A stretch of DNA of 64,000 nucleotides from Streptomyces tsukubensis (GCF_009296025.1 NZ_CP045178.1:62001-126000); one strand, 5' to 3'; positions 52,574 through 62,331 are shown, numbered from the stretch's first letter. Translations and numbers: made by a program. The notes: a model not told the origin generated them from the sequence alone.

Positions 52574-52916
52574 GGATCCGATATTGCCACATATGTACGG
52601 CTGGACGTTTCTGCACCTTCTCACTCCATGACGACCGACCGGCCGACGCGCCTTTCCTGTGGGCGACATGGCCGCCCACCGGGCATGTCGTCGCTCGTCC
52701 GGCCCACACGCGGTCGGCTATCCGGATAAACCTGATTCGGGTCAACGTACCCGCATCGGGGTAACTCGACGGCCGGAACGGGCGACGGGAGCGCCCCGGC
52801 GGTTAGCGTTCTGAGGGATCTGGACGGGGCTCCAGCGGCCCCGCCCCTCCCCTCTCCCCACCGCCGGTCGGCGCACATACACAGCTCACCTCCGTCCCTG
52901 AAGGAGAACACCCTCC
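52574..52916. other. Divergent promoter region of GNAT and the 2-MIB operon
   Basis: About 340 bases between the GNAT gene (minus) and the encapsulin gene (plus). It must carry both promoters. The encapsulin ribosome binding site AAGGAG lies near 52,900. No operator could be recognised. Confidence 0.5.
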
Positions 52917-54329
52917 ATGACCGTCGAGACCAGTCCGGAAGCGCACCGGGGGCCGCCGCCGCAGTCCAGTCTGAGCACCGCGGCGGCTCGAAACCTCGCC
53001 ACCACCACCAAGTCCGCCCCGCAGATGCAGGAGATCACCTCCCGTTGGCTGTTGCGGATGCTCCCCTGGGTGGAGACCAAGGGCGGCGCCTACCGGGTCA
53101 ACCGCCGGCTGAGCTACACCGTCGGCGACGGCGAGATCGAGTTCGTCCAGGACGGTGCAGGCGTCCGGGTGATCCCTCGTGAGCTCGGCGAGCTTTCTCT
53201 GTTGAGCGGTTTCGATGACGTCGAGGTACTGACCGCGCTCGCCGACCGGTTCGTCCAGCGCGACTTCCGCGCCGGAGAGGTGCTGGTGGAACGCGGCACC
53301 CCCGCCCAGCAGATCCACCTGATCGCCCACGGTCGTGTCCGTCAGACCTCCGTGGGCAAGTACGGTGACGAGGTAACCGTCGCCACCCTCGCCGACGGCG
53401 CCAGGTTCGGCGAGAACGCCCTTGTCGACGCGGACGCGAAGTGGGACAGCACGGCCACCGCCGAGACCCCCGGCACCCTGCTCACCCTGTCCCGCGCCGA
53501 CTTCGACGCAGTGGTCTCCTCGGCGCCGGGGCTGCGGGCACATCTGCGACAGCTCACCGCGCGTTCGCAGCAGCGGCAGACCCGGCACGGTGAGGCCGAG
53601 ATCGCGATGTCGGCAGGCCACACCGGTGAAGCCGAACTGCCCGGCGCCTTCGTCGATTACGAGCTCCGCCCGCGGGAGTACGAACTCTCCGTCGCGCAGA
53701 CCGTTCTCCGGGTCCACACGAGGGTCGCCGACCTCTACAACGGGCCGATGAATCAGACCGAGGAGCAGCTCAGGCTGACGGTCGAGGCGCTGCGCGAGCG
53801 CCAGGAGCACGAGCTGATCAACAACAGGGAGTTCGGTCTCCTCCACAACGTCGCCTTCAAGCAGCGGATCCAGCCCCACTCAGGCCCGCCCACGCCGGAC
53901 GATCTCGATGAGTTGCTCTGCCGCCGCCGCTCCACCAAATTCTTTCTCGCCCACCCCAGGACGATCGCGGCCATCGGGCGCGGGTTCAGCGCCTACGGCC
54001 TCTACCCGGACCATGTCGACCTCGGTGGGCAGCAGGTCCCGGCCTGGCGGGGCGTTCCCATCCTGCCCTGCAACAAGATCCCCATCAGCAAGGAGAACAC
54101 CAGCTCGATCCTTGCCATGCGCATCGGCGAGGACAATCAGGGCGTCATCGGTCTCCGTCAGACCGGCCTGCCCGAGGAGTACGAGCCGGGCCTCTCCGTG
54201 CGCTTCATGAATATCAGCGAGCAGGCGATCATCTCGTACCTGGTCACCACTTATTACTCCGCGGCGGTCCTTCTGCCCGACGCTCTCGGCGTGTTGGAGA
54301 ACGTACAGATCGCCCACAGTCGCGGGTGA
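52917..54329 (+). CDS. Family 2B encapsulin shell protein with cyclic-nucleotide-binding domain
   Basis: A 470-residue protein. After an N-terminal arm comes an inserted cyclic-nucleotide-binding domain at about residues 95-215 ([50 protein letters not shown]). The HK97-type encapsulin fold follows, with [60 protein letters not shown] and [20 protein letters not shown]. This is the family 2B encapsulin layout. Known examples are encoded next to 2-methylisoborneol synthase and enclose that enzyme in a protein shell. The next gene here is that synthase. It was formerly annotated as a Crp-like regulator, but no HTH is present. Confidence 0.92.
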   Translation: MTVETSPEAHRGPPPQSSLSTAAARNLATTTKSAPQMQEITSRWLLRMLPWVETKGGAYRVNRRLSYTVGDGEIEFVQDGAGVRVIPRELGELSLLSGFDDVEVLTALADRFVQRDFRAGEVLVERGTPAQQIHLIAHGRVRQTSVGKYGDEVTVATLADGARFGENALVDADAKWDSTATAETPGTLLTLSRADFDAVVSSAPGLRAHLRQLTARSQQRQTRHGEAEIAMSAGHTGEAELPGAFVDYELRPREYELSVAQTVLRVHTRVADLYNGPMNQTEEQLRLTVEALRERQEHELINNREFGLLHNVAFKQRIQPHSGPPTPDDLDELLCRRRSTKFFLAHPRTIAAIGRGFSAYGLYPDHVDLGGQQVPAWRGVPILPCNKIPISKENTSSILAMRIGEDNQGVIGLRQTGLPEEYEPGLSVRFMNISEQAIISYLVTTYYSAAVLLPDALGVLENVQIAHSRG

Positions 54330-54477
54330 GGGGGCCGGGCCCCGCGCTCGGTCTCGATCCTCCCGGGCCGCATGGGTCGGGCAGGTCGGGCAGATCGCTG
54401 TCGGTCAGGTAGATCAGGCCGGACGGCGCATGCCCACTCTCTTTGGCGGCACCACCATCACACTCAAGGAGCTACGG

Positions 54478-55734
54478 ATGCCCGATGCCGGGCCCTCCCC
54501 TCTGCAGTCGCGCCCCCATGACGCCGCGGCGGCCCCCACCGGTGCTCACCACCGCGTCACCGGCACGCCAGGACACAGCCCGGACGGCGGCGACCCGCTC
54601 CCTCGGAGCGTCCCGGAGGGCGCCGCCGTGCCACGGCAACCGAATCAGGCCCTGGAACGGATCCTGCGCGGCCCCAGTGGTCTGGGCACGACCGGCCTGC
54701 ACCTGTGCAGGACCGAGGAGGCTCTGTCTCCCCCGGAGGCCGGGGCCCCGGCGGAGGGTGAACCGATCCCCGGCCTCTACCACCATCCGGTGCCACAACC
54801 GGACCCGGCGCGCGTGGAGGAGGTGGGTCGCAGGATCAAGGCGTGGGCGGTGGACGAGGTCCAGGCTTTTCCCCCGGAGTGGGAGGACCAGTTCGACGGC
54901 TTCTCCGTCGGCCGCTACATGGTCGCCTGTCATCCGGACGCGCCCACGGTCGAACATGTGATGGTCGCGACGCGGCTGATGGTCGCCGAGAACGCTGTCG
55001 ATGACTGCTACTGCGAGGATCACGGCGGCTCCCCCATCGGGCTCGGCAGCCGCCTGCTGCTGGCGCACACGGCCCTCGATCCCCTGCACACGACCAAGGC
55101 GTACGAGCCCGAGTGGCTCGACTCGCTCGGCTCCGACGCGCCTCGGCGTGCCTACCGCTCCGCCATGGAGTACTTCGACCGGCAGGCCACAAGTTCACAG
55201 ACCGACCGGTACCGGCACGACATGGCCCGTCTGCATCTCGGCTATCTCGCCGAGGCCGCGTGGGCCGAGACGGATCACGTGCCCGAGGTGTGGGAGTACC
55301 TGGCCATGCGCCAGTTCAACAACTTCCGCCCCTGTCCCACCATCACCGACACCGTGGGGGGCTACGAACTCCCCGCCGACCTGCACGCGCGGCCCGCCAT
55401 GCAACGGGTCATCGCGCTGGCCGGCAACGCCACCACCATCGTGAACGACCTGTACTCGTACACGAAGGAACTGAACAGCCCCGGCCGGCACCTGAACCTG
55501 CCCGTGGTGATCGCCGACCTTGAGGGTGTCTCCGACCGGGACGCCTACCTCAAGGCGATCGAGGTGCACAACGACCTCATGCACGACTTCGAAACCGAAG
55601 CAGCCGCACTGGCGGCCGCCTGTCCCGTACCGAGTGTGCTGCGTTTCCTGAAGGGCGTGGCCGTGTGGGTGGACGGCAACCACTACTGGCACCAGACCAA
55701 CACCTATCGATACAGCCTGCCCGACTTTTGGTAA
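54478..55734 (+). CDS. tpc: 2-methylisoborneol synthase (terpene cyclase)
   Basis: A 418-residue class I terpene cyclase. Metal motif VAENAVDDCYCEDHGG with Asp175 and Asp176; NSE triad NDLYSYTKE with Asn323, Ser327 and Glu331; the C-terminal region NHYWHQTNTYRYSLPDFW is typical of the family. It cyclises 2-methylgeranyl diphosphate to the earthy-smelling 2-methylisoborneol. The first ~110 residues are Pro/Ala/Gly-rich and disordered, the part reported to direct the enzyme into the encapsulin shell. The ATG at 54478 has AAGGAG upstream. Flanked by the encapsulin and GPP methyltransferase genes. Confidence 0.95.
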   Translation: MPDAGPSPLQSRPHDAAAAPTGAHHRVTGTPGHSPDGGDPLPRSVPEGAAVPRQPNQALERILRGPSGLGTTGLHLCRTEEALSPPEAGAPAEGEPIPGLYHHPVPQPDPARVEEVGRRIKAWAVDEVQAFPPEWEDQFDGFSVGRYMVACHPDAPTVEHVMVATRLMVAENAVDDCYCEDHGGSPIGLGSRLLLAHTALDPLHTTKAYEPEWLDSLGSDAPRRAYRSAMEYFDRQATSSQTDRYRHDMARLHLGYLAEAAWAETDHVPEVWEYLAMRQFNNFRPCPTITDTVGGYELPADLHARPAMQRVIALAGNATTIVNDLYSYTKELNSPGRHLNLPVVIADLEGVSDRDAYLKAIEVHNDLMHDFETEAAALAAACPVPSVLRFLKGVAVWVDGNHYWHQTNTYRYSLPDFW

Positions 55735-55749
55735 GGAGCGGACCTCACC

Positions 55750-56628
55750 GTGCCCAACAGTGAACTCACCACCGGTACTTCCGTGTTCATCCCCGCCCCG
55801 GCATCGCCCTACCAGGGTGACATCGCCCGCTACTGGGACGAGGAGGCCAGGCCCGTGAACCTGCGCCTCGGAGATGTCGACGGTCTCTACCACCACCACT
55901 ACGGTATCGGCGACGTCGACCATGACGCCCTCGGATCCACCGCTGACAGCGCGTACGAGAAGAAGCTGATCGCCGAACTGCACCGCCTGGAGTCGGCACA
56001 GGCCGAACTCCTCCTGGACCAGCTCGGCTCGATCGGACGTGACGACACGGTCGTGGACGCGGGCTGTGGGCGAGGCGGATCGATGGTCATGGCCCATCAG
56101 CGGTTCGGCTGCCGGGCCGAGGGGGTCACTCTCTCCGCCAAACAGGCCGATTTCACCAACGGTCGCGCCCGCGAACTCGGCATCGGCGACCACGTCCACG
56201 CCCAGGTGTGCAACATGCTCGCCACGCCGTTCGCGACGGGGCAGGCCGCGGCCTCGTGGAACAACGAGTCGAGTATGTATGTCGACCTGCACGACCTCTT
56301 CGCCGAGCACTCCCGCGTCCTCTCGGTCGGCGGACGCTACGTGACCATCACCGGCTGCTGGAACCCTCGGTACGGTCAGCCCTCGAAGTGGGTGTCGCAG
56401 ATCAACGCGCACTTCGAGTGCAACATCCACTCCCGCAGGGAGTACCTGAAGGCCATGGTCGACAACCGTCTCGTACCACAGACGATCATCGACCTGACCC
56501 CCGCGACCCTGCCCTACTGGGAGCTGCGGGCCACGTCTTCGCTGGTCACAGGCATCGAGGAGGCGTTCATCAACTCGTACAAGGACGGCTCCTTCCAGTA
56601 CGTCCTGATCGCGGCCGACCGTATCTGA
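55750..56628 (+). CDS. mtf: Geranyl diphosphate 2-C-methyltransferase
   Basis: A 292-residue SAM methyltransferase. Motif I is VVDAGCGRGGSMVMA, followed by GVTLSAKQADFTNGRARELG, WNNESSMYVDLHDLF and ITGCWNPRYGQPSKWVSQIN. The family methylates C-2 of geranyl diphosphate to supply the synthase. The GTG start lies 16 bases after the synthase stop, with AAGGAG at the junction. Gene order encapsulin-synthase-methyltransferase is as in known Streptomyces 2-MIB operons. The operon ends at the following hairpin. Confidence 0.95.
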   Translation: MPNSELTTGTSVFIPAPASPYQGDIARYWDEEARPVNLRLGDVDGLYHHHYGIGDVDHDALGSTADSAYEKKLIAELHRLESAQAELLLDQLGSIGRDDTVVDAGCGRGGSMVMAHQRFGCRAEGVTLSAKQADFTNGRARELGIGDHVHAQVCNMLATPFATGQAAASWNNESSMYVDLHDLFAEHSRVLSVGGRYVTITGCWNPRYGQPSKWVSQINAHFECNIHSRREYLKAMVDNRLVPQTIIDLTPATLPYWELRATSSLVTGIEEAFINSYKDGSFQYVLIAADRI

Positions 56629-56643
56629 CCCACACTGAACGAG

Positions 56644-56675
56644 AGGCCCGGTTCCGTCACGGCGGAACCGGGCCT
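56644..56675 (+). terminator. Terminator of the 2-MIB operon
   Basis: A perfect 13-bp stem, AGGCCCGGTTCCG and CGGAACCGGGCCT, with the loop TCACGG, followed by TCG. Confidence 0.9.
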
Positions 56676-56768
56676 TCGCGGATACCGGGCACCTTCCTGA
56701 CCTTCTTCATACCTCAAACTTCCGCATCAATCCCTATTCCGAGATCATTTGAAGTAGCATGCAGCACT

Positions 56769-57223
56769 ATGGAGAGCGCCGAACGTGAGATGTACTCGGT
56801 CGGGGAGGTCGCCGAGCGCTTGGGACTGCATGTGCGGACGGTGCGGAACTACGTCCGTGACGGCAAGCTGAAGGCGGTCAGGATCGGCAAGCAGTACCGG
56901 ATCAGCCGGGAGGACTTCGAGGCGCTGACCGGCCTCCCCGGCACGGGCAGGTGGAGGTGTCGAGCATCGTGCAGATCGACTCCATCGGCCCGGTCACGGC
57001 CGATCGTCTGAGCACTCTCCTGACGGCCGCGGGGCAGTTCACGCGGGGCGGCCGGGCGGCCCTGCGCATCCAGACGGTCTACGACAAGGAACGGGCACGT
57101 ATGAAGATCGTGATCCTCGGTGAAGCCCAGGCCACCGCGGAACTGCTCCACTTGATCGACGGCGCGTACACCGCGGACAACGGCATGTTCACACCCGCCG
57201 CCGGGGAGGCGCACGGTGGCTGA
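56769..57223 (+). pseudogene. MerR/excisionase-like HTH protein, apparently frameshifted
   Basis: The first frame (ATG 56769) encodes a helix-turn-helix of the excisionase/MerR type (MYSVGEVAERLGLHVRTVRN, then DGKLKAVRIGKQYRISREDF) and then drifts into basic sequence, ending at 57011. A second frame from about 56951 continues with SSIVQIDSIGPVTADRLSTL and RAALRIQTVYDKERARMKIV to a stop at 57223. Adding one base at the GGG of 56945-56947 would join them into one protein of about 150 residues. Its end overlaps the GTG of the DUF4180 gene. Either an assembly error or two separate short products. Confidence 0.65.
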
Positions 57224-57578
57224 CCTCATCGAGGAACACCACGGCGTGCCTGTCCTCGTCTGCGACAGCGACGGCGCCAGGATCTCCGATGTGCAGGACG
57301 CACTCGACCAACTCGTCGGCTCGGCCTTCCAGGGGGCGGAAGTGGTGGCCGTACCGGTGGAGAGGCTCGACGAGAGTTTCTTCGACCTCCGCAGCGGGCT
57401 CGCCGGGGACATCACGCAGAAGTTGGTGAACTACCGTCTCCGGCTTGTGGTAGTCGGGGACATCTCCGGTCATCTGCGGGCGGGAAGCGCCTTGGAGGAC
57501 CTCGTCCGTGAGTCGAACCGGGGCCGCCATGTCTGGTTCGTACGCGATCTGGACGAACTCTTCGCACGTCTGGCGTAG
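57216..57578 (+). CDS. DUF4180 family protein
   Basis: A 120-residue DUF4180 protein: HHGVPVLVCDSDGARISDVQ, AEVVAVPVERLDESFFDLRS, GDITQKLVNYRLRLVVVGDI and GRHVWFVRDLDELFARLA. DUF4180 proteins are small, soluble, of unproven role, and often lie next to a regulator as here, so a joint sensing or toxin-like function has been suggested by context only. The GTG start overlaps the HTH gene by 8 bases. Confidence 0.85.
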   Translation: MADLIEEHHGVPVLVCDSDGARISDVQDALDQLVGSAFQGAEVVAVPVERLDESFFDLRSGLAGDITQKLVNYRLRLVVVGDISGHLRAGSALEDLVRESNRGRHVWFVRDLDELFARLA

Positions 57579-57617
57579 CACCGGGGGCCCGGCGGTGGCG
57601 AGGCGGGACGGGTCCGC

Positions 57618-59666
57618 TCACGACGTGCGCCGGCCCCGGGCGTCCCCCGGTCCTGTCGTCCCACGGCCGGGTGACGCGATGGCGCGGGCGGCCCGTACCT
57701 CTTGGCGCAGCGGTGTGAGAACGCCGTCCTCGGCCCCTTCCAGCTCCATGTCGACGCGTACGAGGGTCTCACTGGACCGGACCCCCTCGGCGAGTTCGCG
57801 CAACTGTCGTGCGATGGCGGCGGGTTCCTCGGGGGCGGGTGAGGGTGCGCCGTGACTGATCCTGACGCGGGCCGCGGTCGTCGCGTCGACGACACGTTCC
57901 GCCGCGACGACCAAGGGCCACCAGGCGGCGGCGCGGCGGCCCATGGGCGGCGGCTCGGTCAGGGCGCGCTGGAACTCGCCGCGCACACTGGACAGTTCGC
58001 GGTAGATGGAGCGCCGCCTGCGGGCGCGGGCCGAGTCGTCCTGCCCGGTGGCTCCGGAGCCGCCGAAGGAGCAGGCCACGTACGCCGCCGCATCCTCGAT
58101 GACGTCGGCGAGCCGGTCGCCGATCCTGCTGTGCCAGCTCTCCGGCCAGAGCAGGTAACCGGCGACCACGACGATGGCGCAGCCGATGAGGCTGTCGACG
58201 AGTCGGGGGACGATCAGGGCGAAGCCGAGCCCGTTGAGGACATCGGAGATGAGCAGGATGACGGGGGTGACCGCGGCTGTCTGGTACGCGTAGCCCTTGA
58301 CGGTCATGGCGGGGATCAGTCCCGCGAGGACGATCACGAAGGGCACGTCCCACCAGCCGATGGGCACCTGGGACAGTACGGCGGCGGCCACGACCAGTCC
58401 GACGACGGTGCCGATCGCCCGCGTCATGGCCCGGGAGAAGACGGAGCCGAAGTCGGGCTTGAGTACGAAGGTGACGGTGAGCACGACCCAGTAGGAGCGC
58501 GGCACGGGGACGATCGACACGAGGGTCTGCGCGACCCCGACACAGAGGGCGAGCCTGAGCCCGTACTGCCAGGACGGCCTGGAGTGCAGGACGGAGTGTG
58601 CGGTGCGGCGGACGCGGATCCGCAGGGCGGCGGGGTACCCGAGCCGGTCGTCGGCGTACGGGTGGCCGTGGTCGGAGCTGTGCACGACGGTGACCGCGTG
58701 CCGCAGGGCCGCCACGACGGCCCGTTCGGCTTCCGTCGAGGCCGGGGGCGGCTCCGGTGGTGGCGGGTGTCCTTCGGCGTGTCCTTCGTTGACCACGTCG
58801 GCCAGCCCGCGCAGCGTCGCGGCGACCTGGGGTGGTGGCCGCCGACCGGTGTGGTGCACGGCCGAGGCCGCTTCGACCAGCGGGATGATGACGTTGAGCT
58901 GGGCGACGTGTCGTACGAGCGAGGAGCGTCTGCCGTGGTCGGAGGCGCGCCGTGCGAGCACCAGGTCGTAGGAGTGGTTGAGTGCGTCGGTGGTGGCACG
59001 CCTGGTCGTCTCGTACGTGGCGCTGCCCGCCGCCTCCAGTTGGTCCGCGAGGGCGCGGTAGGCGGTGGCGACGGCGGCGCGTTCCGGCAGCCTGGCGCGC
59101 AGGGGCCAGGCGAGCAGGCTGAGCAGGAGGACGAAGAGTCCGCCGGTGGTGAGCAGCAGCGGCGCGGTCCACCACGGCTTCGGCAGGGGGAGCCCCGCGC
59201 CGATGACGGTGTTGAGCAGGAGTTGCAGCCCTGATACCGAGGCGATGGCTCCGATCGAGGAGTTCATGCCGGAGACGAGGCCGACAGTGGTGAGCACGGC
59301 CACGGCGAGCCAGCCGTGGCCGTGGACGAGAGCGCCGACAGTGACACCGATCACCCCGAAGAGTTGCGGTACGGCGATGTTGAGTACGCGCATGCGGTAG
59401 GCGTCGGCAGTGTCGCCGATCACCCCGAAGAGTGCGCCCATGGCGGCGAGCGCCCCGTAGGCCGGCCGGTCGGCCGCGAAGCCGGCGGCGAGCGGGGCGG
59501 CGATCCCCACGGCGGAGCGGGCGACGGCCGGCCACGGTACGGGGGTGGCCGAGGGGCGCAGCCCCGCCACCAGCCAGCGGGGAGGGCCCGTATGCCATCT
59601 CCCACGTGACCGGGTGCGGTGTCCGGGCAGGTGAGGGCCGGTGTCATCGTCCGCGCGGCGTGCCAT
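57618..59666 (-). CDS. FUSC family membrane protein
   Basis: A 682-residue membrane protein with two membrane blocks, each with several helices: the first around ALAAMGALFGVIGDTADAYR and WLAVAVLTTVGLVSGMNSSI, the second around YWVVLTVTFVLKPDFGSVFS and VGLVVAAAVLSQVPIGWWDV. FUSC (fusaric-acid resistance, YccS-like) proteins have this two-times-six-helix layout and are thought to export small aromatic acids. The central cytoplasmic loop and C-terminal helices match the family. The ATG at 59666 follows GGTGGGGG; ATG 59678 is the alternative. Substrate unknown. Confidence 0.83.
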   Translation of the reverse strand: MARRADDDTGPHLPGHRTRSRGRWHTGPPRWLVAGLRPSATPVPWPAVARSAVGIAAPLAAGFAADRPAYGALAAMGALFGVIGDTADAYRMRVLNIAVPQLFGVIGVTVGALVHGHGWLAVAVLTTVGLVSGMNSSIGAIASVSGLQLLLNTVIGAGLPLPKPWWTAPLLLTTGGLFVLLLSLLAWPLRARLPERAAVATAYRALADQLEAAGSATYETTRRATTDALNHSYDLVLARRASDHGRRSSLVRHVAQLNVIIPLVEAASAVHHTGRRPPPQVAATLRGLADVVNEGHAEGHPPPPEPPPASTEAERAVVAALRHAVTVVHSSDHGHPYADDRLGYPAALRIRVRRTAHSVLHSRPSWQYGLRLALCVGVAQTLVSIVPVPRSYWVVLTVTFVLKPDFGSVFSRAMTRAIGTVVGLVVAAAVLSQVPIGWWDVPFVIVLAGLIPAMTVKGYAYQTAAVTPVILLISDVLNGLGFALIVPRLVDSLIGCAIVVVAGYLLWPESWHSRIGDRLADVIEDAAAYVACSFGGSGATGQDDSARARRRRSIYRELSSVRGEFQRALTEPPPMGRRAAAWWPLVVAAERVVDATTAARVRISHGAPSPAPEEPAAIARQLRELAEGVRSSETLVRVDMELEGAEDGVLTPLRQEVRAARAIASPGRGTTGPGDARGRRTS

Positions 59667-60237
59667 GTCCCCCACCATGACGCAGCGGGGCCTCTCGTGC
59701 CCGGACCGGGGGCTCGGCCGGTCCGCGTGTCCCCCACGGAGCCCCTGCGGTCAGGTGGCGGGGGCACGCGGATCACTCGTACGACGCGGCGAATCCCTGG
59801 TGGAGGAGTGCGACCGCGGCCGTGGGCCCGACCCGTGCCCTCCGTGACGGTACGAGAGCGCCGGGCGACGAAGGTGTGGTCGTGGAGCCCCCGCCACCCT
59901 CGGAAACTTTGGCCGGTACGTCCCGGCAAAGGTGCACATAGGCGGTGACCTGCGGCAACTCCCCCATGAGGCGCGTCACTCGGAGGTTTGGAATCCGGGG
60001 GGTACTGGGTAGCGGCAGCGCGAAGCACTTCGTCCGGGTGCGGACACCCCCCGGGGTGCCCCGCTCTGGCGGTACGGCACGCATCAGGACCCGGCTGCCG
60101 AGGTACGTACCCGCCCCTTCTCCGGCGCAGCTCCGGTCGCGTTGCCACGCGTCCCCACCGCTGTCGCCCACGGAAGGGCCGGGCGATGTCATGTCACCTT
60201 CGCCGGGTCTTCGGTGGCAACGCGACGAGAGGTAGAG
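59667..60237. other. Intergenic region upstream of the betaine transporter
   Basis: About 570 bases between the FUSC gene (minus) and the transporter remnant (plus). A 104-codon minus frame ending at 59773 (with PQVTAYVHLCRDVPAKVSEG) is the only protein-like stretch, without a ribosome binding site, so I did not call it. No riboswitch recognised. Confidence 0.4.
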
Positions 60238-60468
60238 ATGGCCAGGTTGCTGGCAGTACAGCACCCCTACACGGTGTTCTGCGGGAAGTCCGAAGGAGCC
60301 GTGAACGAGATCGGCGTGGCGGGACGGGGCCCCGGGCGGCCACGGAGGGGCCGCGGTTCGACGGTGTGCGGAGCCTCTTTTCCTGCCCACGATGCCCGTC
60401 GCCGCGTCGCACCCGGCCTGAGGGAAGCCGGAACCGCGAGCACGCTCGGGGAGGATCACCATGGTTAG
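60238..60468 (+). pseudogene. Remnant of an OpuA-type ABC ATPase gene
   Basis: A 76-codon frame (ATG with GAGAGG upstream) starts MARLLAVQHPYTVFCGKSEG, resembling the known OpuAA start (RLxAxHxYxVFGKxxxxAV) and then GSTVCGASF like the GTTAAVIDASF block. The Walker A, signature and Walker B parts are absent, and the frame runs out after 76 codons, overlapping the permease start by 8 bases. In other Streptomyces the full ATPase gene stands at exactly this place. So this looks like the shell of a deleted gene. The similarity is by memory and short. Confidence 0.45.
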
Positions 60469-62269
60469 GATCGAAGTCGGTTCTTACATCAACAGTGCCG
60501 TCAAGTTTCTTGAGAACCACCTGTCCTGGTTGTTCGACTTCTTTCACTCCGTCGGCCAGGGCATGTACGACGGTGTCTACTTTGTCCTCTCGGGCCCCCA
60601 TCCGCTCCTCATGGGCGGCATCCTGGCGGTGATCGCCTGGTGGCTGCGCGGCCCGCTGTCGGCCGTCCTCACTTTCGCGGGCTTCTTCCTCATCGACTCG
60701 ATGGAGCTGTGGGAAGGGGCGATGCAGACCCTCGCCCTGGTGCTGGTGGCCGCGGCGGTCACCATGCTGTTCGCGGTGCCGCTCGGCATCTGGGCCGCCC
60801 GCAACAAATCGGTGAGCGCCACGCTGCGGCCGATCCTCGACCTCATGCAGACGATGCCGGCGTTCGTCTATCTGATCCCCGGCATCACCTTCTTCGGGGT
60901 GGGCGTGGTGCCCGGAATCGTCGCCACCATCATCTTCGCGATGCCGCCCGGTGTGCGGATGACGGAACTCGGCATCCGGCAGGTCGACGAGGAACTGGTG
61001 GAGGCCGCGGAGGCGTTCGGTACGGCTCCGCGCAGTGTTCTGCTGCGCATCCAGCTCCCCCTCGCACTGCCGACCATCATGGCCGGGATCAACCAGATCA
61101 TCATGCTCGCCCTGTCCATGGTCGTCATCGCCGGCATGGTCGGCGCCGACGGCCTTGGCACCACCGTCTTCCAGGCGATCAGCTCGGTCGACATCGGTCT
61201 CGGTTTCGAGGGCGGCATCGCCGTCGTCGTCCTCGCCATCTACCTCGACCGGATGACCGGCGCCCTCAACGAGCGTGTCTCCCCGCTGGGCCGTCGCGCC
61301 CTCGCGAAGTCCCGCGTCCTCAGGGAGGGCAAGGCCCTTCAGTGGAGGCCCAACACCGCCTTCGCCGGGATCGGCGTGCTGGTCCTCGCCCTCATCGCCG
61401 GTGGCCTCAACATCACCTCGGGTTCGGGCGAGAAGACCACGGAGGTGAAGAAGAAGGACCTGGGGAAGGACGCGGGAGCGGCACCGAATATCGGCTTCTT
61501 CCCCTGGGACGAGGACGTGGCCACCACGTACCTGTGGAAGGCGGTCCTGGAGAAGCGCGGGTACAAACCAAACATCCAGCAGTACGACGTCGGGTCGATG
61601 TTCACGGCGATGGCCGGTGGTCAGGTCGACGTGGAGTTCGACGGCTGGCTGCCCAACGCGCAGAAGCAGTACTGGGACAAGTACAAGGACAACCTCGTCG
61701 ACATCGGGGCGTGGTACGACAGGACCACGCTTGAGGTGTCGGTGCCCAGTTACGTCAAGGGCGTCACATCCTTGAAGGACCTCAAGGGCAGGGCCAAGGA
61801 GTTCGACGGGAAGATCATCGGCATCGAGCCGGGCACCGGACAGATGAACCTCCTCAAGGACAAGGTTCTCCCGGCCTACGGCCTCGACAAGGAGTACAAG
61901 GTCACCGACGGCAGCTCGCCCAGCATGCTGCTGCAGCTCAAGCGCTCCTACCAGAAGCGGGAGCCGGTGGCGGTCGTCCTCTGGTCGCCGCACTGGGCGT
62001 ACAGCAAGTACGAGCTGACCAAGCTCAAGGACCCCAAGAAGAAGTGGGGCGACGTGAACGAGATCCGCTCCCTCGGCCACAAGTCGTTCCCGAAGAAGTT
62101 CCCCGAGTTCAACAGCTGGCTGAAGAACTGGCACATGTCGGAGAAGCAGCTCGCCAATCTGGAGGCGACCATCCAGGACGCCGGGACCGGGCACGAGGAG
62201 GCGGCCGTGAAGAAGTGGATCGCCGCCAACCCGGGCATCGTCGACAAGATGGCGCCGCTCTCCAAGTGA
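60461..62269 (+). CDS. Glycine betaine/proline permease-binding protein fusion (OpuA type)
   Basis: A 602-residue fusion. Residues 1 to about 300 form an ABC permease with several helices and the EAA-like loop ELVEAAEAFGTAPRSVLL. A helix near 305-325 then anchors a substrate-binding domain (about 345-602) facing outwards: IGFFPWDEDVATTYLWKAVL, DVEFDGWLPNAQKQYWDKYK, LKGRAKEFDGKIIGIEPGTG and VVLWSPHWAYSKYELTKL, whose tryptophans form the cage for quaternary ammonium. It imports osmoprotectants such as glycine betaine. The ATG has GAGG upstream. The ATPase gene normally before it seems to be lost, so another ATPase would be needed. Confidence 0.93.
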   Translation: MVRIEVGSYINSAVKFLENHLSWLFDFFHSVGQGMYDGVYFVLSGPHPLLMGGILAVIAWWLRGPLSAVLTFAGFFLIDSMELWEGAMQTLALVLVAAAVTMLFAVPLGIWAARNKSVSATLRPILDLMQTMPAFVYLIPGITFFGVGVVPGIVATIIFAMPPGVRMTELGIRQVDEELVEAAEAFGTAPRSVLLRIQLPLALPTIMAGINQIIMLALSMVVIAGMVGADGLGTTVFQAISSVDIGLGFEGGIAVVVLAIYLDRMTGALNERVSPLGRRALAKSRVLREGKALQWRPNTAFAGIGVLVLALIAGGLNITSGSGEKTTEVKKKDLGKDAGAAPNIGFFPWDEDVATTYLWKAVLEKRGYKPNIQQYDVGSMFTAMAGGQVDVEFDGWLPNAQKQYWDKYKDNLVDIGAWYDRTTLEVSVPSYVKGVTSLKDLKGRAKEFDGKIIGIEPGTGQMNLLKDKVLPAYGLDKEYKVTDGSSPSMLLQLKRSYQKREPVAVVLWSPHWAYSKYELTKLKDPKKKWGDVNEIRSLGHKSFPKKFPEFNSWLKNWHMSEKQLANLEATIQDAGTGHEEAAVKKWIAANPGIVDKMAPLSK

Positions 62270-62331
62270 CACCACGCGCGGTCCGGTGGCGCGAGACCTG
62301 ACGCGGCCGCCGCGGTCAGGGTGAGGACGAC

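Noticed and set aside
52917..54329. A Crp/Fnr-type transcriptional regulator
   Set aside because: The cyclic-nucleotide-binding domain is present, but no helix-turn-helix follows. The C-terminal half is an encapsulin shell fold and the context is 2-MIB synthesis.
59985..60012. A SigB-like promoter (GTTT...GGGTAG) before the betaine transporter
   Set aside because: The spacing (17) and last base do not fit the GNNT-N14-16-GGGTA(C/T) consensus, although stress control would be attractive.
59773..60084. A 104-codon minus-strand frame upstream of the betaine transporter
   Set aside because: No ribosome binding site and mixed composition. It may be real, but I could not support it.
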